Source of the DNA: Azospirillum sp.
Lineage (GTDB): Bacteria > Pseudomonadota > Alphaproteobacteria > Azospirillales > Azospirillaceae
DNA: 64,000 nucleotides
NCBI GenBank assembly: GCA_027486405.1
Contig: JAIXPD010000029.1
Span: 62,001-126,000 of the forward strand
Reading direction: 5' to 3'
Below the pieces are notes generated by a model. The model saw only the letters and a program-made list of their open reading frames with translations. It searched no databases and was not told where the DNA came from. Of the stretch, positions 46,541 to 57,397 are shown one piece after another. The position numbers and the translations under genes are program-made. Positions within the stretch are counted from its first letter, which is position 1. The number at the start of each line of letters is the position of its first letter.

Positions 46541-48226
46541 TCAGGCGGTCGGGTCGGCGGTCATCGGGTCGGCGGTCAGCCGGTCCAACTCCTGACGGTG
46601 GCGGTGCATCGCCAGAAACACCGCGTAACGCCGGTCATGCATGGCGCGGGCCTGCGGGTCCGGGTGCAACAGCGCGTCGTCCGCCGCCATGGCGCGGGCG
46701 GCGGCGGCCAGACCATCGTAACGCCCGGCCCCGGCGGCGGCCGCGATGGCGGTCCCCAGCAGCACCGGTTCCGGGCAGGCCGAACGGGCGATGGCGCAGC
46801 CGCAGGCGTCGGCGTAGAGATTGACCAGGAAGGGATTCGCGGCGTGGCCGCCGCTGAGATGGATGGTGTCGATGGCGTATCCGGCCTCGTTCATGCGATC
46901 GATGATGTGGCGGACCCCATAGGCGATGGCCGCCGCCGTCGCCCAATAGAGATCGAGCAAGGATTCCGCGCTGCGGTCGAGCGTGAGGCCGGAGATCACC
47001 CCGACCGCGTTCGGATCGGCCAGCGGCGAACGGTTGCCGTGGAAATCGGGCAGCACATGCAAACGCGGGGCAAGCGCGCTCCCCTTTGCTTGCGTGATGC
47101 GGGCGTGCAGGATCGCGCCGATGGCGTCGTGCGGCTTGGGACCGAAGGCCGCCCGCGCCGGATGCCCTTCGACGATGTGGTCGAGCAAGGCCCCGGTGGC
47201 CGATTGCCCGCCCTCGCTCAGATGAAACCCGTCGCAGACCGCGCCGTCATACGGCCCCCAGACGCCGGGGATGAAGCGCGGGACCGTCGTCAACCCCATG
47301 TTGCAGGAGGAGGTTCCGGCGATCAGCGCGATGCGGTTGTCGATGCTCTCGCCCAGATGCCCGCCCAAGGTGCCCAGCGCCCCGGCGTGCGCGTCGATCA
47401 GACCGGCGGCGACGACACAGCGGGTGGTCAGGCCCAGCGCCGCCGCCGCCGCACCGGTCAAGGGTCCGATGGCCGCACCGATGGGCAGGGCGCGGTCGGG
47501 CACGCCGGTGCGTTCAAAAAAATCCTCCAACCCGACCTGGGCCAGAAAGGCGCGATCCCACGGCTGATCGGCGTGGGCCAGATAGGTCCATTTGCAGGTC
47601 AGGGTGCAGACCGATCGTTCGTTCCGCCCGGTGGACATCCAGCTGAGGAAATCGGCCAGATCGAAAATCAGACCGCTGCGCGCCCAGGAATCGGGCCGGT
47701 GGCGCTTCAGCCACATCAGCTTCGGGATTTCCATTTCCGGCGACATCCGCCCGCCCAGGAAACGCAGCACCTCGGCCCCGGTGGCGCTGCAATCCTCCGC
47801 CTGCGCGATGGCGCGATGGTCCATCCACACGATGGTGTCCCATTGGTCGGGGTCGGGGTCGGGGTCGGGGTCGGCCTGTTCCGCTCCGCCCCCGACCGGC
47901 GTCACGCCGATCTTGGCCCCGTCGGCCTGCCGCACCACCAGCGAACAGGTGGCGTCATAGGCGATGCCGACCACCCGTTCCGCCGCGACACCGGAGTCCG
48001 CCACCGCCCCGCGCACGGCGGTGCAGACCGATTGCCAGATGTTGGCGGAATCCTGCTCGACGACGTCGGCCAGCGGGCGGCTGGTGGCGATGGGGCAGAC
48101 GGCGCGGCCCAACAGCCGCCCGTCGAGCGTGAACAGCCCGGCGCGGACGCTGGTCGATCCGACATCGACGCCGACCACGACATCGACCGCTCCCCCGGCG
48201 GTGGATGGCCCGACAGAACCCGTCAT
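46541..48226 (-). CDS. FGGY-family carbohydrate kinase, ribulokinase-like
   Basis: A 561-residue sugar kinase with the phosphate-1 motif VVVGVDVGSTSVRAGLF (about 16-32), AYDATCSLVV and, near residue 300, GTSSCNMGLT. The later half has LPDFHGNRSPLADP and the ATP-site stretch HLSGGHAANPFLVNLYADACG. These match the D-ribulokinase/FGGY-PI branch, which phosphorylates ketopentoses. It fits a pathway in which an SDR oxidises a pentitol to a ketose that is then phosphorylated. An Asp-Pro repeat (DPDPDPDPD, near 120) comes from GGTCGG repeats at 47846-47875. The start has AAAGGGAACGG upstream. Confidence 0.88.
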   Translation of the reverse strand: MTGSVGPSTAGGAVDVVVGVDVGSTSVRAGLFTLDGRLLGRAVCPIATSRPLADVVEQDSANIWQSVCTAVRGAVADSGVAAERVVGIAYDATCSLVVRQADGAKIGVTPVGGGAEQADPDPDPDPDQWDTIVWMDHRAIAQAEDCSATGAEVLRFLGGRMSPEMEIPKLMWLKRHRPDSWARSGLIFDLADFLSWMSTGRNERSVCTLTCKWTYLAHADQPWDRAFLAQVGLEDFFERTGVPDRALPIGAAIGPLTGAAAAALGLTTRCVVAAGLIDAHAGALGTLGGHLGESIDNRIALIAGTSSCNMGLTTVPRFIPGVWGPYDGAVCDGFHLSEGGQSATGALLDHIVEGHPARAAFGPKPHDAIGAILHARITQAKGSALAPRLHVLPDFHGNRSPLADPNAVGVISGLTLDRSAESLLDLYWATAAAIAYGVRHIIDRMNEAGYAIDTIHLSGGHAANPFLVNLYADACGCAIARSACPEPVLLGTAIAAAAGAGRYDGLAAAARAMAADDALLHPDPQARAMHDRRYAVFLAMHRHRQELDRLTADPMTADPTA

Positions 48227-48386
48227 CGTCCGTTCCCTTTCATCGCCGTGTCAGCCCCGGCCCGTGCTTCGTTCGCCCAACAAACACGATGTCGCCCCAT
48301 CGCTCTAGCGGGCCTGTTGTCGAAAATCAGTAGGTTTTTTCATCGGATGACCGAAAAACCCCGATTTCCCCGGGCCGTGCTGCAAT

Positions 48387-49061
48387 TCACGCCCGGCTGG
48401 CCAACCGGGCCGCCTGGTCGAGCAGATGGAGCAGGACCGGATCGCGAAAATCGCCGACCGTCACATCCGCCCCGGCCTGGCGCAGGGCGTCGGCCGACAG
48501 CGTCGTTGTCATCCCCACCGTCAGGATGCCCGCCGCCTTGCCCGCCTGGACGCCGGGGATCGAATCCTCGAACACCACCGCCTCGTCCGGCCCCAGGCCC
48601 AGCGCGGCCAAGGCCGTCTGGTAGGGCAGCGGGTCCGGCTTGGAGCGGGGCAACTCCTCCGCCAGCACCAGCGGGTCGAAGGCCCCGGTCAGCGCCAGCA
48701 GATCCAGAACATGATGGACGTTCGCCGCCGGGGCGTTCGTCACCAGCCCGATGCGGATCCCCCGCCCGCGCGCCCGGTCGAGCAGCGCGTGCAAGCCGTC
48801 GATGGCGGTCAGACCGCCCGACGCACGGCGGAAGGCGGCCTCCTTGTCGTCGGCGAAGCGGTCATGCTCGTCGCGGCTGGCGTTGGGAAACAGGTCGCGG
48901 CAGATCGCCTCGTTGGACCGGCCCGAGATCGCCGTTTTGAAAAACTGGTGATCGATGGCGATGCCATGCGGCTCCAGCGCGGCGGCGAACGCCTCGAAAT
49001 GCAGCGGATCGGTGTCGGCCAATGTGCCGTCCAGATCAAACAGCAAAGCCCGGATAGCCAC
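48387..49061 (-). CDS. HAD-superfamily phosphatase (beta-phosphoglucomutase/GS1 type)
   Basis: A 224-residue HAD hydrolase with motif I LLFDLDGTLADTD (residues 6-18), motif II LVTNAPAANV, Lys in PRSKPDPLPYQ and motif IV FEDSIPGVQAG. Family members remove phosphate from small sugar or polyol phosphates. GTG start at 49061 with AAAGGGTGAG upstream. It lies between the kinase and SDR genes, so a housekeeping role on pathway sugar phosphates is inferred. Confidence 0.9.
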   Translation of the reverse strand: MAIRALLFDLDGTLADTDPLHFEAFAAALEPHGIAIDHQFFKTAISGRSNEAICRDLFPNASRDEHDRFADDKEAAFRRASGGLTAIDGLHALLDRARGRGIRIGLVTNAPAANVHHVLDLLALTGAFDPLVLAEELPRSKPDPLPYQTALAALGLGPDEAVVFEDSIPGVQAGKAAGILTVGMTTTLSADALRQAGADVTVGDFRDPVLLHLLDQAARLASRA

Positions 49062-49108
49062 GTTCTCACCCTTTCTTCAGAAACGACGATCTTGGTCGTT
49101 CCGGCAGC

Positions 49109-49750
49109 TTACCAGCAGGTGTAGCCGCCGTCGGCCAAAACAATGGAGCCGGTCAGCAGGCTGGCGGCGTCCGACGCCAGGAACAGCACGACCGAGGCGA
49201 TCTCGTCGGTCTGGCCGATCCGGGCCATCGGCGTCATCTCGATCCAGGTGCGGTAGAGGTCGCCGCCCTCTTCCATGCCGAACTTGGTCAGCGGGGTTTC
49301 GATGTAGGTCGGGGCCACCGCGTTGATGCGGACGCCGCGCGCGCCCCATTCGGCGGCCAGCGAGCGGGTCAGGTGGTGAACCGCCGCCTTCGACGCGTTG
49401 TAATAGCTCTGCGGCTGCGGCTTGTTGACGATGAAGCCCGACATCGACCCGATGTTGACCACGGAGCCGACGCCACGCTCCAGCATGTGGCGGCCGAAGG
49501 CGCGGCAGCACCAGAACACGCCGTTCAGGTTGACGTCGATCACGTTCAGCCAATGCTCGTCGGCCACCTCTTCGCCGGGCGTGCCGCTGCGGGCGATGCC
49601 GGCGTTGTTGACCAGAATATCGATGCGACCATGGCGGGCGACGATCTCGTCGGCCACGCGGGTGACGTCGGCGGGCTTGGTGACGTCGAGCAGGACGACA
49701 TCGGCGGTGTAACCGGCGGCTTCCAGCTCCGCCTTGCCGCTGGCGGCGAC
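49109..49750 (-). pseudogene. SDR-family polyol dehydrogenase, N-terminal part missing
   Basis: The C-terminal two thirds of a short-chain dehydrogenase: ILVNNAGIARSG, the catalytic Tyr-Lys pair in SYYNASKAAVHHL and the end SIVLADGGYTCW. Coding similarity continues upstream of the first Met (49657) through GKAELEAAGYTADVVLLDVT to about 49750. There it stops abruptly, before the glycine-rich cofactor motif expected 50-60 residues earlier. Sequence right of the junction belongs to another gene on the other strand. Without the Rossmann glycine loop it should be inactive. Confidence 0.85.
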
Positions 49751-49920
49751 CCTACGCGGGGATCCAGTTCGTGGCGATCCCGGAATTCCAGGGCATCGGC
49801 GCGCAGGTCGGCCAGTCCGTCGCCGCCGCCCTGTCGGGCCAGACGACGGTCGATCAGGCGCTGCAAACCGCGCAGTCGGCGGTTGAGCGCACGATGAAGC
49901 AGGCCGGTTACATCAAGTAA
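49751..49920 (+). pseudogene. ABC sugar/polyol solute-binding protein, C-terminal remnant
   Basis: The plus frame from the junction to the TAA at 49918 reads PYAGIQFVAIPEFQGIG, then GQSVAAALSGQTTVDQALQ and ends KQAGYIK. This is the typical C-terminus of a family 1 sugar- or mannitol/sorbitol-type binding protein. Only about 56 residues remain; the signal peptide and most of the protein are absent. The two permeases and the ATPase follow in order, so this was the first gene of the ABC operon. It is joined head-to-head to the truncated SDR gene. Confidence 0.85.
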
Positions 49921-50008
49921 GCGCCCACACGGGATCGGGGCGCGCCACCCGCGCGCCCCGTTTCCGTCCGCCGCCCCCGTCTTTGGCTTCTTTTTGGACA
50001 TCCGCATC

Positions 50009-50890
50009 ATGAACCAGCCAATCAAGGGAGGACGGGGCGTCAACGCCCTGCCGTTCGTCGCCCCGTCGGTGGTCATCCTGTTCATCTGGATGATCGTCCC
50101 GCTGGTGATGACGCTCTGGTTCTCCTTCCAGCGCTACAACCTTCTCAGCCCGGAGCTGTCCGGCTTCGTGGGCTTGAGCAACTATTCCTTCCTGCTGACC
50201 GATCCCTCGCTGTGGGTCGCGATGGCCAACACGCTGCTGCTGGTCGGCGGGGTGCTGGCGATCACCGTGGTGGGCGGCACGCTGCTGGCGGTGCTGTTCG
50301 ATCAGGATTTCTTCGGCAGCAAGGTCGCCCGCCTGCTGGCCATCGCGCCGTTCTTCGTGATGCCGACGGTCAGCGCGCTGATCTGGAAAAACCTGCTGAT
50401 GCACCCGGTCAACGGCGTCAGCGCGGCGATTGCCCGCGCGCTGGGCCTGCAACCGGTGGATTGGTTCGGCCAATGGCCGCTGTTCTCCGTCACCGTCATC
50501 GTCGCCTGGCAATGGCTGCCCTTTGCCCTCCTGATCCTGCTGACCGCGCTGCAATCGCTCGACCACGAGCAGAAGGAGGCGGCGCGCATGGACGGGGCCG
50601 GGCCGATCGCCATCTTCTGGTGGATCGTGCTGCCGCACATGGGCCGGGCGATCAAGGTGGTGGTGATGATCGAAACCATCTTCTTCCTGTCGATCTTCGC
50701 GGAGATCTACACGACGACCGGCGGCGGTCCGGGTCTGGCCTCCACCAACCTCACCTACCTCATCTATCTGCGCGCCTTGCTGGAGTTCGACGTCGGCACC
50801 GCGTCGGCCGGTGGTGTGATCGCCATCGTGTTGGCCAACATCGTCGCGGCCTTCCTGGTCCGCTCCATCGCCCGCAACCTCGACGCCTGA
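50009..50890 (+). CDS. ABC sugar/polyol transporter permease 1 (SmoF/MalF-like)
   Basis: A 293-residue inner-membrane permease with about six membrane segments and the ATPase-docking EAA loop (EQKEAARMDGAGPIAIFWWIVLPHM). It opens with a hydrophobic segment near LPFVAPSVVILFIWMIVPL. The ATG at 50009 is chosen over an upstream TTG that would add five residues. Its operon order (binding protein remnant, two permeases, ATPase) matches sorbitol/mannitol importers of alphaproteobacteria. With the binding protein broken, uptake would need a partner from elsewhere. Confidence 0.92.
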   Translation: MNQPIKGGRGVNALPFVAPSVVILFIWMIVPLVMTLWFSFQRYNLLSPELSGFVGLSNYSFLLTDPSLWVAMANTLLLVGGVLAITVVGGTLLAVLFDQDFFGSKVARLLAIAPFFVMPTVSALIWKNLLMHPVNGVSAAIARALGLQPVDWFGQWPLFSVTVIVAWQWLPFALLILLTALQSLDHEQKEAARMDGAGPIAIFWWIVLPHMGRAIKVVVMIETIFFLSIFAEIYTTTGGGPGLASTNLTYLIYLRALLEFDVGTASAGGVIAIVLANIVAAFLVRSIARNLDA

Positions 50891-50897
50891 GGCCGCC

Positions 50898-51719
50898 ATG
50901 CGCTTGAAACTCGACACCCACGCCGCGCTCAGCGTCACCGGTTGGCTGGCGGCGGGCTTGCTGTTCTTCCCCATCGCCTGGATGCTGCTGACCAGCGTCA
51001 AGACGGAAATCGAAGCGGTGGCGACCACCCCGTCGCTGATCTTCACCCCGACGCTGGAAAATTACGTCGCGGTGCAGGAACGGGCCGATTACCTGAAATT
51101 CGCCCTGAACAGCGTCGTCGTCTCCTTCGGCTCCACCCTGCTGGCCTTGGCGCTGGCGGTTCCCGCCGCCTACGGCATGGCCTTCTTCCCGACCAAGCGG
51201 ACGCGCGGCACCCTGCTGTGGATGCTGTCCACCAAGATGATGCCGCCGGTCGGCGCGCTGGTCCCGGTGACGCTGGTGTTCCGCGACCTGGGCCTGATCG
51301 ACACGCTGGCCGGTCTGGTCGTGGTCTACGCGCTGATCAACCTGCCGATCGTGGTGTGGATGCTCTACACCTTCTTCCGGGAAATCCCGCGCGAGATTCT
51401 GGAGGCCGGGCGCATGGACGGGGCCACCCCGCTGGACGAACTGCGCTTCCTGCTGCTGCCGCTGGCGCTGCCGGGCATGGCGTCCACCGGCCTGCTGGCG
51501 GTGATCCTGACCTGGAACGAAGCGTTCTGGAGCCTCAACCTGACCGCCGCGCACGCCGGGCCGCTGACCGCCTTCATCGCCTCCTTCTCCGCCCCGGAAG
51601 GGTTGTTCTGGGCCAAGCTGTCGGCGGCCTCCACCATGGCCGTCGCCCCGATCCTGGTGTTCGGCTGGCTCAGCCAACGGCAGCTCGTGCGCGGCCTGAC
51701 CTTCGGCGCTGTTAAGTAA
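50898..51719 (+). CDS. ABC sugar/polyol transporter permease 2 (SmoG/MalG-like)
   Basis: A 273-residue permease of the MalG type: N-terminal segment (VTGWLAAGLLFFPIAWMLLTSV), the EAA loop (ILEAGRMDGATPLDELRFLLLPLALPG) and about six membrane segments. It starts seven bases after permease 1. Pairs with that protein to form the channel. Confidence 0.93.
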   Translation: MRLKLDTHAALSVTGWLAAGLLFFPIAWMLLTSVKTEIEAVATTPSLIFTPTLENYVAVQERADYLKFALNSVVVSFGSTLLALALAVPAAYGMAFFPTKRTRGTLLWMLSTKMMPPVGALVPVTLVFRDLGLIDTLAGLVVVYALINLPIVVWMLYTFFREIPREILEAGRMDGATPLDELRFLLLPLALPGMASTGLLAVILTWNEAFWSLNLTAAHAGPLTAFIASFSAPEGLFWAKLSAASTMAVAPILVFGWLSQRQLVRGLTFGAVK

Positions 51720-51737
51720 TCCCTTGGAGTCCCTGTC

Positions 51738-52883
<1,146 letters not shown>

Positions 52884-53008
52884 CGCCGCCCGTCGGCCAG
52901 TCACCCAACCACCCGTTTGACGCCACCGTTTGACGCCACCCCGGGCGGCGCGGTTCCCCCGCGCCGCCTTCCCCTGGCCTGTTGCCCACCCGCAACCGGA
53001 GCACGCCC

Positions 53009-54691
53009 ATGCTCGCCCGCATCGGATTGACCCAAAAGACGCTGTTGATCGTCGCCGTGCTGACCTTTGGCCTGACGGCGGTCGCCGCCCTGGGGGTCGG
53101 GGGGTTGAACCGCGACCGCGCCCGGTTGGACAGCGTGCAAAGCGGCGGGCGGTTGGCGTTGGACGCGGGCGGACTGAAAACCCGCATCACCGCCATCAAC
53201 CGCGCCGAATTCGCCATCGCCGCCAACCCGGCGGTGGTGGACCGCTTTTCCGAACGGCTGCAAACCGACCTGGACGGGGCCTTGGCCGACCTCGCCGGGT
53301 TGGTGAAGCGCGGCGGGGCGGACAAGGCCGACGCGCAGCGGCTGGAGGCCGACCTCACCCAATACGGCCAGAACATCAAGAAGGTGATCGGGGCGGCACA
53401 GCTCGCCATCCTCGACCCGACGGCGCGCGACGCCATCGTCGATCTGCTGCTGGACGGGCGGGAACTGGTGGAACGGATCGAGGCCGCCGCCGACGCCCTG
53501 TCCGGCAAGACAGCCGCGTCGGCCGCCGCGACCGCGCAGGCCGCCGACGCCGAGGCCGCCGACGCCATCACCCTGATGATCGCGGTGGCGGCGCTGGCCG
53601 CCCTGCTGGGCACGGTAACGGCGGTGCTGATCGCGCGGATCGGCATCATCGGCCCGCTGCAACGCAACCTGTCCGCCCTGCGCCGCCTGTCGGAGGGCGA
53701 CGTGACCGTCACCATCACCGATGGGCATCGGCGCGACGAGATCGGGGCGATGGCCGACGCCATGCAGGAGTTCCGCCACACCCTGGAAACCCGCGCGGCG
53801 TTGGAACGCGACGCGCTGGCCCGCACCGACAGCGACCTGCGCCGCGCCCGCCGCCTCGACCGCCTGACCCAGGAGTTCCGCGACCAGATCGAAGCGATCA
53901 CGGGCGCGCTGTCCGACGCCTCCGGCTCGTTGGAACAGACCGCCGAGGACATGACGAGGATCGCCGCCGACGCGCTGTCGATGTCGTCCGACGCCTCGCA
54001 GGCCGCCAGCCTGTCCGGCCACGCCGTCACCTCCGTCGCCGCCGCCACCGAGGAGATCGCCGTCACCGTCAACGAGATGGCCAGCCAGATCGACCGCATG
54101 CGCGGCATCGCCGACGAGGCGTTGCATGGCGGCGAACGCACGGTGGCGCGCACCCGGCAGGTGACGGCGGCGGTGGATGGTGCCCAGCAGATCGCCAACT
54201 TCATCAGCGCCATCGCCGCCCGCACCCATCTGCTGGCGCTGAACGCCACCATCGAGGCGGCGCGCGCCGGGGAATACGGGCGCGGCTTCGCCATCGTCGC
54301 CGGGGAGGTGAAGGAGTTGGCCCAGCAGGTCAGCCGCGCCACCGACAACATCGGCGACCGGCTGCGCGACCTGCACGCGCTCGCCTCCGCCTCGATGACC
54401 GAGGTGGAGGGAATGCACGCGGTGACGGAAAATCTGGGCGAAGCCTGCGCCATCATCAGCGCCGCCATCGAGCAGCAATCCGCCGCCATCGCCGAAATCA
54501 GCCAACGGATGGCGGAGGCCGCCGTCAACACCGCCACCGTCAACACCGGGATCACGGCGGTGGCCGAACACGCCGAACGGTCCACCGCGCGGGCGGGCGA
54601 CGTGCTGCGGTCGGCCGGTCAATTGTCCGATCAGGCCGACCGGCTGAACAGCCGGGTGTCCGGCTTCCTGCGCAGCGTGGCCGCCGCCTGA
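53009..54691 (+). CDS. Methyl-accepting chemotaxis protein
   Basis: A 560-residue chemoreceptor with an N-terminal membrane segment (about 10-30), a periplasmic helical region of about 150 residues, a second segment ([21 protein letters not shown], about 190-210), HAMP, and a signalling domain. The tip region [36 protein letters not shown] is canonical in outline. The ATG at 53009 has CGGAG nine bases before it. It faces choX (convergent) and follows the ABC operon by 125 bases; the ligand cannot be told. Confidence 0.92.
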   Translation: MLARIGLTQKTLLIVAVLTFGLTAVAALGVGGLNRDRARLDSVQSGGRLALDAGGLKTRITAINRAEFAIAANPAVVDRFSERLQTDLDGALADLAGLVKRGGADKADAQRLEADLTQYGQNIKKVIGAAQLAILDPTARDAIVDLLLDGRELVERIEAAADALSGKTAASAAATAQAADAEAADAITLMIAVAALAALLGTVTAVLIARIGIIGPLQRNLSALRRLSEGDVTVTITDGHRRDEIGAMADAMQEFRHTLETRAALERDALARTDSDLRRARRLDRLTQEFRDQIEAITGALSDASGSLEQTAEDMTRIAADALSMSSDASQAASLSGHAVTSVAAATEEIAVTVNEMASQIDRMRGIADEALHGGERTVARTRQVTAAVDGAQQIANFISAIAARTHLLALNATIEAARAGEYGRGFAIVAGEVKELAQQVSRATDNIGDRLRDLHALASASMTEVEGMHAVTENLGEACAIISAAIEQQSAAIAEISQRMAEAAVNTATVNTGITAVAEHAERSTARAGDVLRSAGQLSDQADRLNSRVSGFLRSVAAA

Positions 54692-54711
54692 ACGGATGGC
54701 CTAAACGGATT

Positions 54712-54734
54712 GCGGGCGGCGCACCACCGCCCGC
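54712..54734. terminator. Hairpin between convergent chemoreceptor and choX genes
   Basis: GCGGGCGG (54712-54719) pairs perfectly with CCGCCCGC (54727-54734) around a seven-base loop, between the two facing stops. There is no strong T run, so termination strength is uncertain. Confidence 0.45.
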
Positions 54735-54750
54735 GCGCTTTGTCACCGCA

Positions 54751-55716
54751 TCAGGATTTGGCCGGGATGCCCAGCTTGGCTTGCACGGCGGCCAAACCAT
54801 CCTTGCCGTCGATGGTGGTCACGCCCTTCAACCAGGCCTTCAGCACCGCCGGGTTCTTCTTCAGCCACGCCTTGGCCGCGTCGTCGGGCTTCTTGTTGGC
54901 GTTCATGATGTCGTCCATCACGGCGTTTTCCATCTCCACCGTGAAGGACAGGTTGGCCAGCAGCGCGCCGACGTTCGGGCAATCGGCGGCGTAGCCCTTG
55001 CGCACGTTGGTGCTGACCGTCGCCCCGCCGAAATCCGGGCCGAACCAATCGTCGCCGTCGGCCAGATAGGTCAGCTCGAACGCCTTGTTCATCGGGTGCG
55101 GTGCCCAGCCCAGGAAGGCGATGAACCTCTTGGCCCGCACCGCGCGCTTGACCTCGGCCAGCATCCCGGCCTCGCTGGACTCCACCATCTTGAAGTCCTT
55201 CAGGCCGAAGGCGTCGGCCTTCAGCATCTTGTCGATGATGAGGTTGCCGTCGTTCCCGGCCTCGATCCCATAGATCTTGCCGTCCAGCTTGTCCTTGAAC
55301 TTGGCCAGATCCTTGAAGCTCTTCAGCCCGGCGTCGGCGGCGTATTTCGGCACGGCCAGCGTGTATTTCGCCCCTTCCAGATTGACGCGCGTCACCTCGA
55401 CCGAGCCATCCTCCAGCGCGGGCTTGAGGAAGGGTTCCATCGTCGGCATCCAATTGCCCAGGAACACGTCGAGCGACTTGGTCTTCAGCCCGCTGTAGAC
55501 CAGCGGAACCGAGGTCATCGTCGTGGACGGGCTGTAACCCAACCCGTCCAGGGTGACGGAGGCGAGCGCTGTGGTGGCGGCGATGTCGGTCCACCCCACA
55601 TCACCGAAACGAACCTTCTTGCACGACGCCGGATCGGCGGCTTGGACGGATCCAACCCCCAGGGTCAGAACAGCGGCGAGGGTGAGGGCGGGCAACGCCG
55701 TCCAGACGGTTTTCAT
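54751..55716 (-). CDS. choX: Choline ABC transporter, periplasmic binding protein
   Basis: A 321-residue exported protein with a signal peptide (about 1-26, ending SVQAAD) and an OpuAC-type ligand domain. KKVRFGDVGWTDIAATTAL near the mature start, LGNWMPTMEPFLKP, EAGNDGNLIIDKML and FLGWAPHPMN match ChoX-like choline binders, with the aromatic residues of the cation cage in GW and NW motifs. The ATG at 55716 is chosen; upstream codons do not form a signal peptide. It is separated from choW by betI on the opposite strand, so it needs its own promoter in 55717-55907. Confidence 0.9.
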   Translation of the reverse strand: MKTVWTALPALTLAAVLTLGVGSVQAADPASCKKVRFGDVGWTDIAATTALASVTLDGLGYSPSTTMTSVPLVYSGLKTKSLDVFLGNWMPTMEPFLKPALEDGSVEVTRVNLEGAKYTLAVPKYAADAGLKSFKDLAKFKDKLDGKIYGIEAGNDGNLIIDKMLKADAFGLKDFKMVESSEAGMLAEVKRAVRAKRFIAFLGWAPHPMNKAFELTYLADGDDWFGPDFGGATVSTNVRKGYAADCPNVGALLANLSFTVEMENAVMDDIMNANKKPDDAAKAWLKKNPAVLKAWLKGVTTIDGKDGLAAVQAKLGIPAKS

Positions 55717-55907
55717 CGGTCGAACTCCTGACAAGCTGGTGTGGTTCCCCACCGGTGCTCCCTGATCGACAAGGGCCGGTGGGACAAGAAACGGGCGCTG
55801 CGATTTCGCCATCGACGCCCGGACGAAAAAAGCGCATGAGATGGCGCTGAATCCTGAATCGGGTTACGGTCTTGCCCGGTCTTCCACCCCGTCACGCAGG
55901 TTGGTGC

Positions 55908-56483
55908 ATGCCCAAAGTTGGAATGGAACCCATCCGCCGCCGTCAATTGATCGACGCGACCATCACCTCGATGGGCGAACACGGGCTGGCCGACACCACG
56001 GTGCAAACGATCAGCCGGGGGGCGGGTGTGTCGCCCGGCATCATCCATCATTATTTCGGCGGCAAGGACGAGCTGCTGGCGGCGACCATGCGCAGCATGC
56101 TGGACCAGCTCCGCGCCGACGTCACCCAACGGCTGGCCGCCGCAACCTCGCCGCGCGCCCGGTTGGAAGCGGTGATCGACGCCAATTTCGCCGATGGCCA
56201 GTTCGATCCGCGCGTCGTGTCGGCGTGGCTGGGATTCTGGGCGCAGGCCCCGCACAACCCGGCCTTGGCCCGGCTGCAACGGATCAACGCCCGCCGCCTG
56301 ATCTCCAACCTGCGCCACAGCCTGCGCGCCCTGTTGCCGCCGGAGCGCGCCAACCGGGTGGCGAGCGGGGTGGCGGCGATGATCGACGGCCTGTGGCTGC
56401 GCTCCGCCCTGACCGGGGCCGCCGACGGGCGGGAGGCCCGCGCCATCGCGCTGAGCTATCTGGACGCCGAACTGGGGGCCTGA
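55908..56483 (+). CDS. betI: TetR-family repressor BetI
   Basis: A 191-residue TetR-type regulator that starts MPKVGMEPIRRRQLIDATI, nearly the standard BetI N-terminus, and has the HTH ISRGAGVSPGIIHHYFGGKD (about 36-55). BetI represses choline uptake and oxidation genes and is released by choline. No betA or betB gene is present in this window. A matching operator is seen at 58785-58804. The gene is divergent from choX and convergent with choW. Confidence 0.93.
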   Translation: MPKVGMEPIRRRQLIDATITSMGEHGLADTTVQTISRGAGVSPGIIHHYFGGKDELLAATMRSMLDQLRADVTQRLAAATSPRARLEAVIDANFADGQFDPRVVSAWLGFWAQAPHNPALARLQRINARRLISNLRHSLRALLPPERANRVASGVAAMIDGLWLRSALTGAADGREARAIALSYLDAELGA

Positions 56484-56515
56484 ACGGCGGGCAACGGGGG
56501 CGGTGCGCCGCTCCC

Positions 56516-57397
56516 TCACCGCGCGCCGCCCTTGGGCGCGCCAGGGGCAACGCTTTTGCCAAAGCTCTGGGTGATGCGGTCGAGCAGGATGGCGAGCAGC
56601 ACCACCGCCAGCCCGCTTTCAAAGCCCAGACCGATGTCCAACCGCTGGATGCCCTGAAGCACGACGTTGCCCAGCCCACCGGCCCCGATCATCGACGCCA
56701 CCACGATCATCGACAGCGCCATCATCATGGTCTGGTTCACCCCGGCCATGATCGACGGCAACGCGTTGGGCAACTGCACCTTCAGCAACAGTTGATGGTC
56801 CTTGCAGCCAAAGGCCCGCCCGGCCTCCACCAGCTCCGCCGGAACTTGGCGGATCCCCAGCGCGGTCAGCCGCACGGCGGGCGGCATGGCGAAAATCACG
56901 GTGGCGAGGATGCCCGGCACCCGGCCCAGGCCGAAAAACATCACCGCCGGGATCAGATACACGAAGGCGGGCATCGTCTGCATGAAATCCAGCAACGTCG
57001 CCCCCACCCCGTCGGCCAGACGGCTGCGCGCCATCGCGATGCCCAGCGGCACCCCGATCAGCAGGCTGAGCGCGGTAGAGGCCACCACCAGCCCCAGCGT
57101 GCTCGCCATCGGTTCCCACAGCCCCATGGCGTGAATCCCGGCCAGCGACAGCAGCGCGAACAGGGCAAAGCCCTTGCCCACCCGCCACAGCGCCAGGGCG
57201 ACCAGCGCCCCCCCCAAGGCCCAGGGCGGCGCACCGATCAGGGCGTTGTCGATGGCCGCGCCAAAGCCATCGACCACGGCGGCGATGACGTCCAGCGTCG
57301 GTTGACCATGGTCGAGGATCAGGTTGACCAACCGGTCGGCCCAGCGTCCGACCCCACCGGCCAGCAGGCCGTTCCACAGCTCATCCACGCGAATCAT
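56516..57397 (-). CDS. choW: Choline ABC transporter permease
   Basis: A 293-residue permease of the OpuAB/ProW class, with hydrophobic segments from about residue 45 and the conserved loop RLTALGIRQVPAELVEAGRAFGCKDHQLL. It contains LLDFMQTMPAFVYLIPAVMFFGLG, characteristic in outline of choline/betaine permeases. The ATG at 57397 lies inside the end of choV (17-base overlap), so the two are translated together. Confidence 0.93.
   Translation of the reverse strand: MIRVDELWNGLLAGGVGRWADRLVNLILDHGQPTLDVIAAVVDGFGAAIDNALIGAPPWALGGALVALALWRVGKGFALFALLSLAGIHAMGLWEPMASTLGLVVASTALSLLIGVPLGIAMARSRLADGVGATLLDFMQTMPAFVYLIPAVMFFGLGRVPGILATVIFAMPPAVRLTALGIRQVPAELVEAGRAFGCKDHQLLLKVQLPNALPSIMAGVNQTMMMALSMIVVASMIGAGGLGNVVLQGIQRLDIGLGFESGLAVVLLAILLDRITQSFGKSVAPGAPKGGAR

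Noticed and set aside
48227..48386. Imperfect inverted repeat in the kinase/HAD gap (GGTTTTTTCATCGGATGACCGAAAAACC region)
   Set aside because: The pairing is broken and it lies between two genes probably in one operon; it could be a SorC site, but nothing in the sequence decides this.
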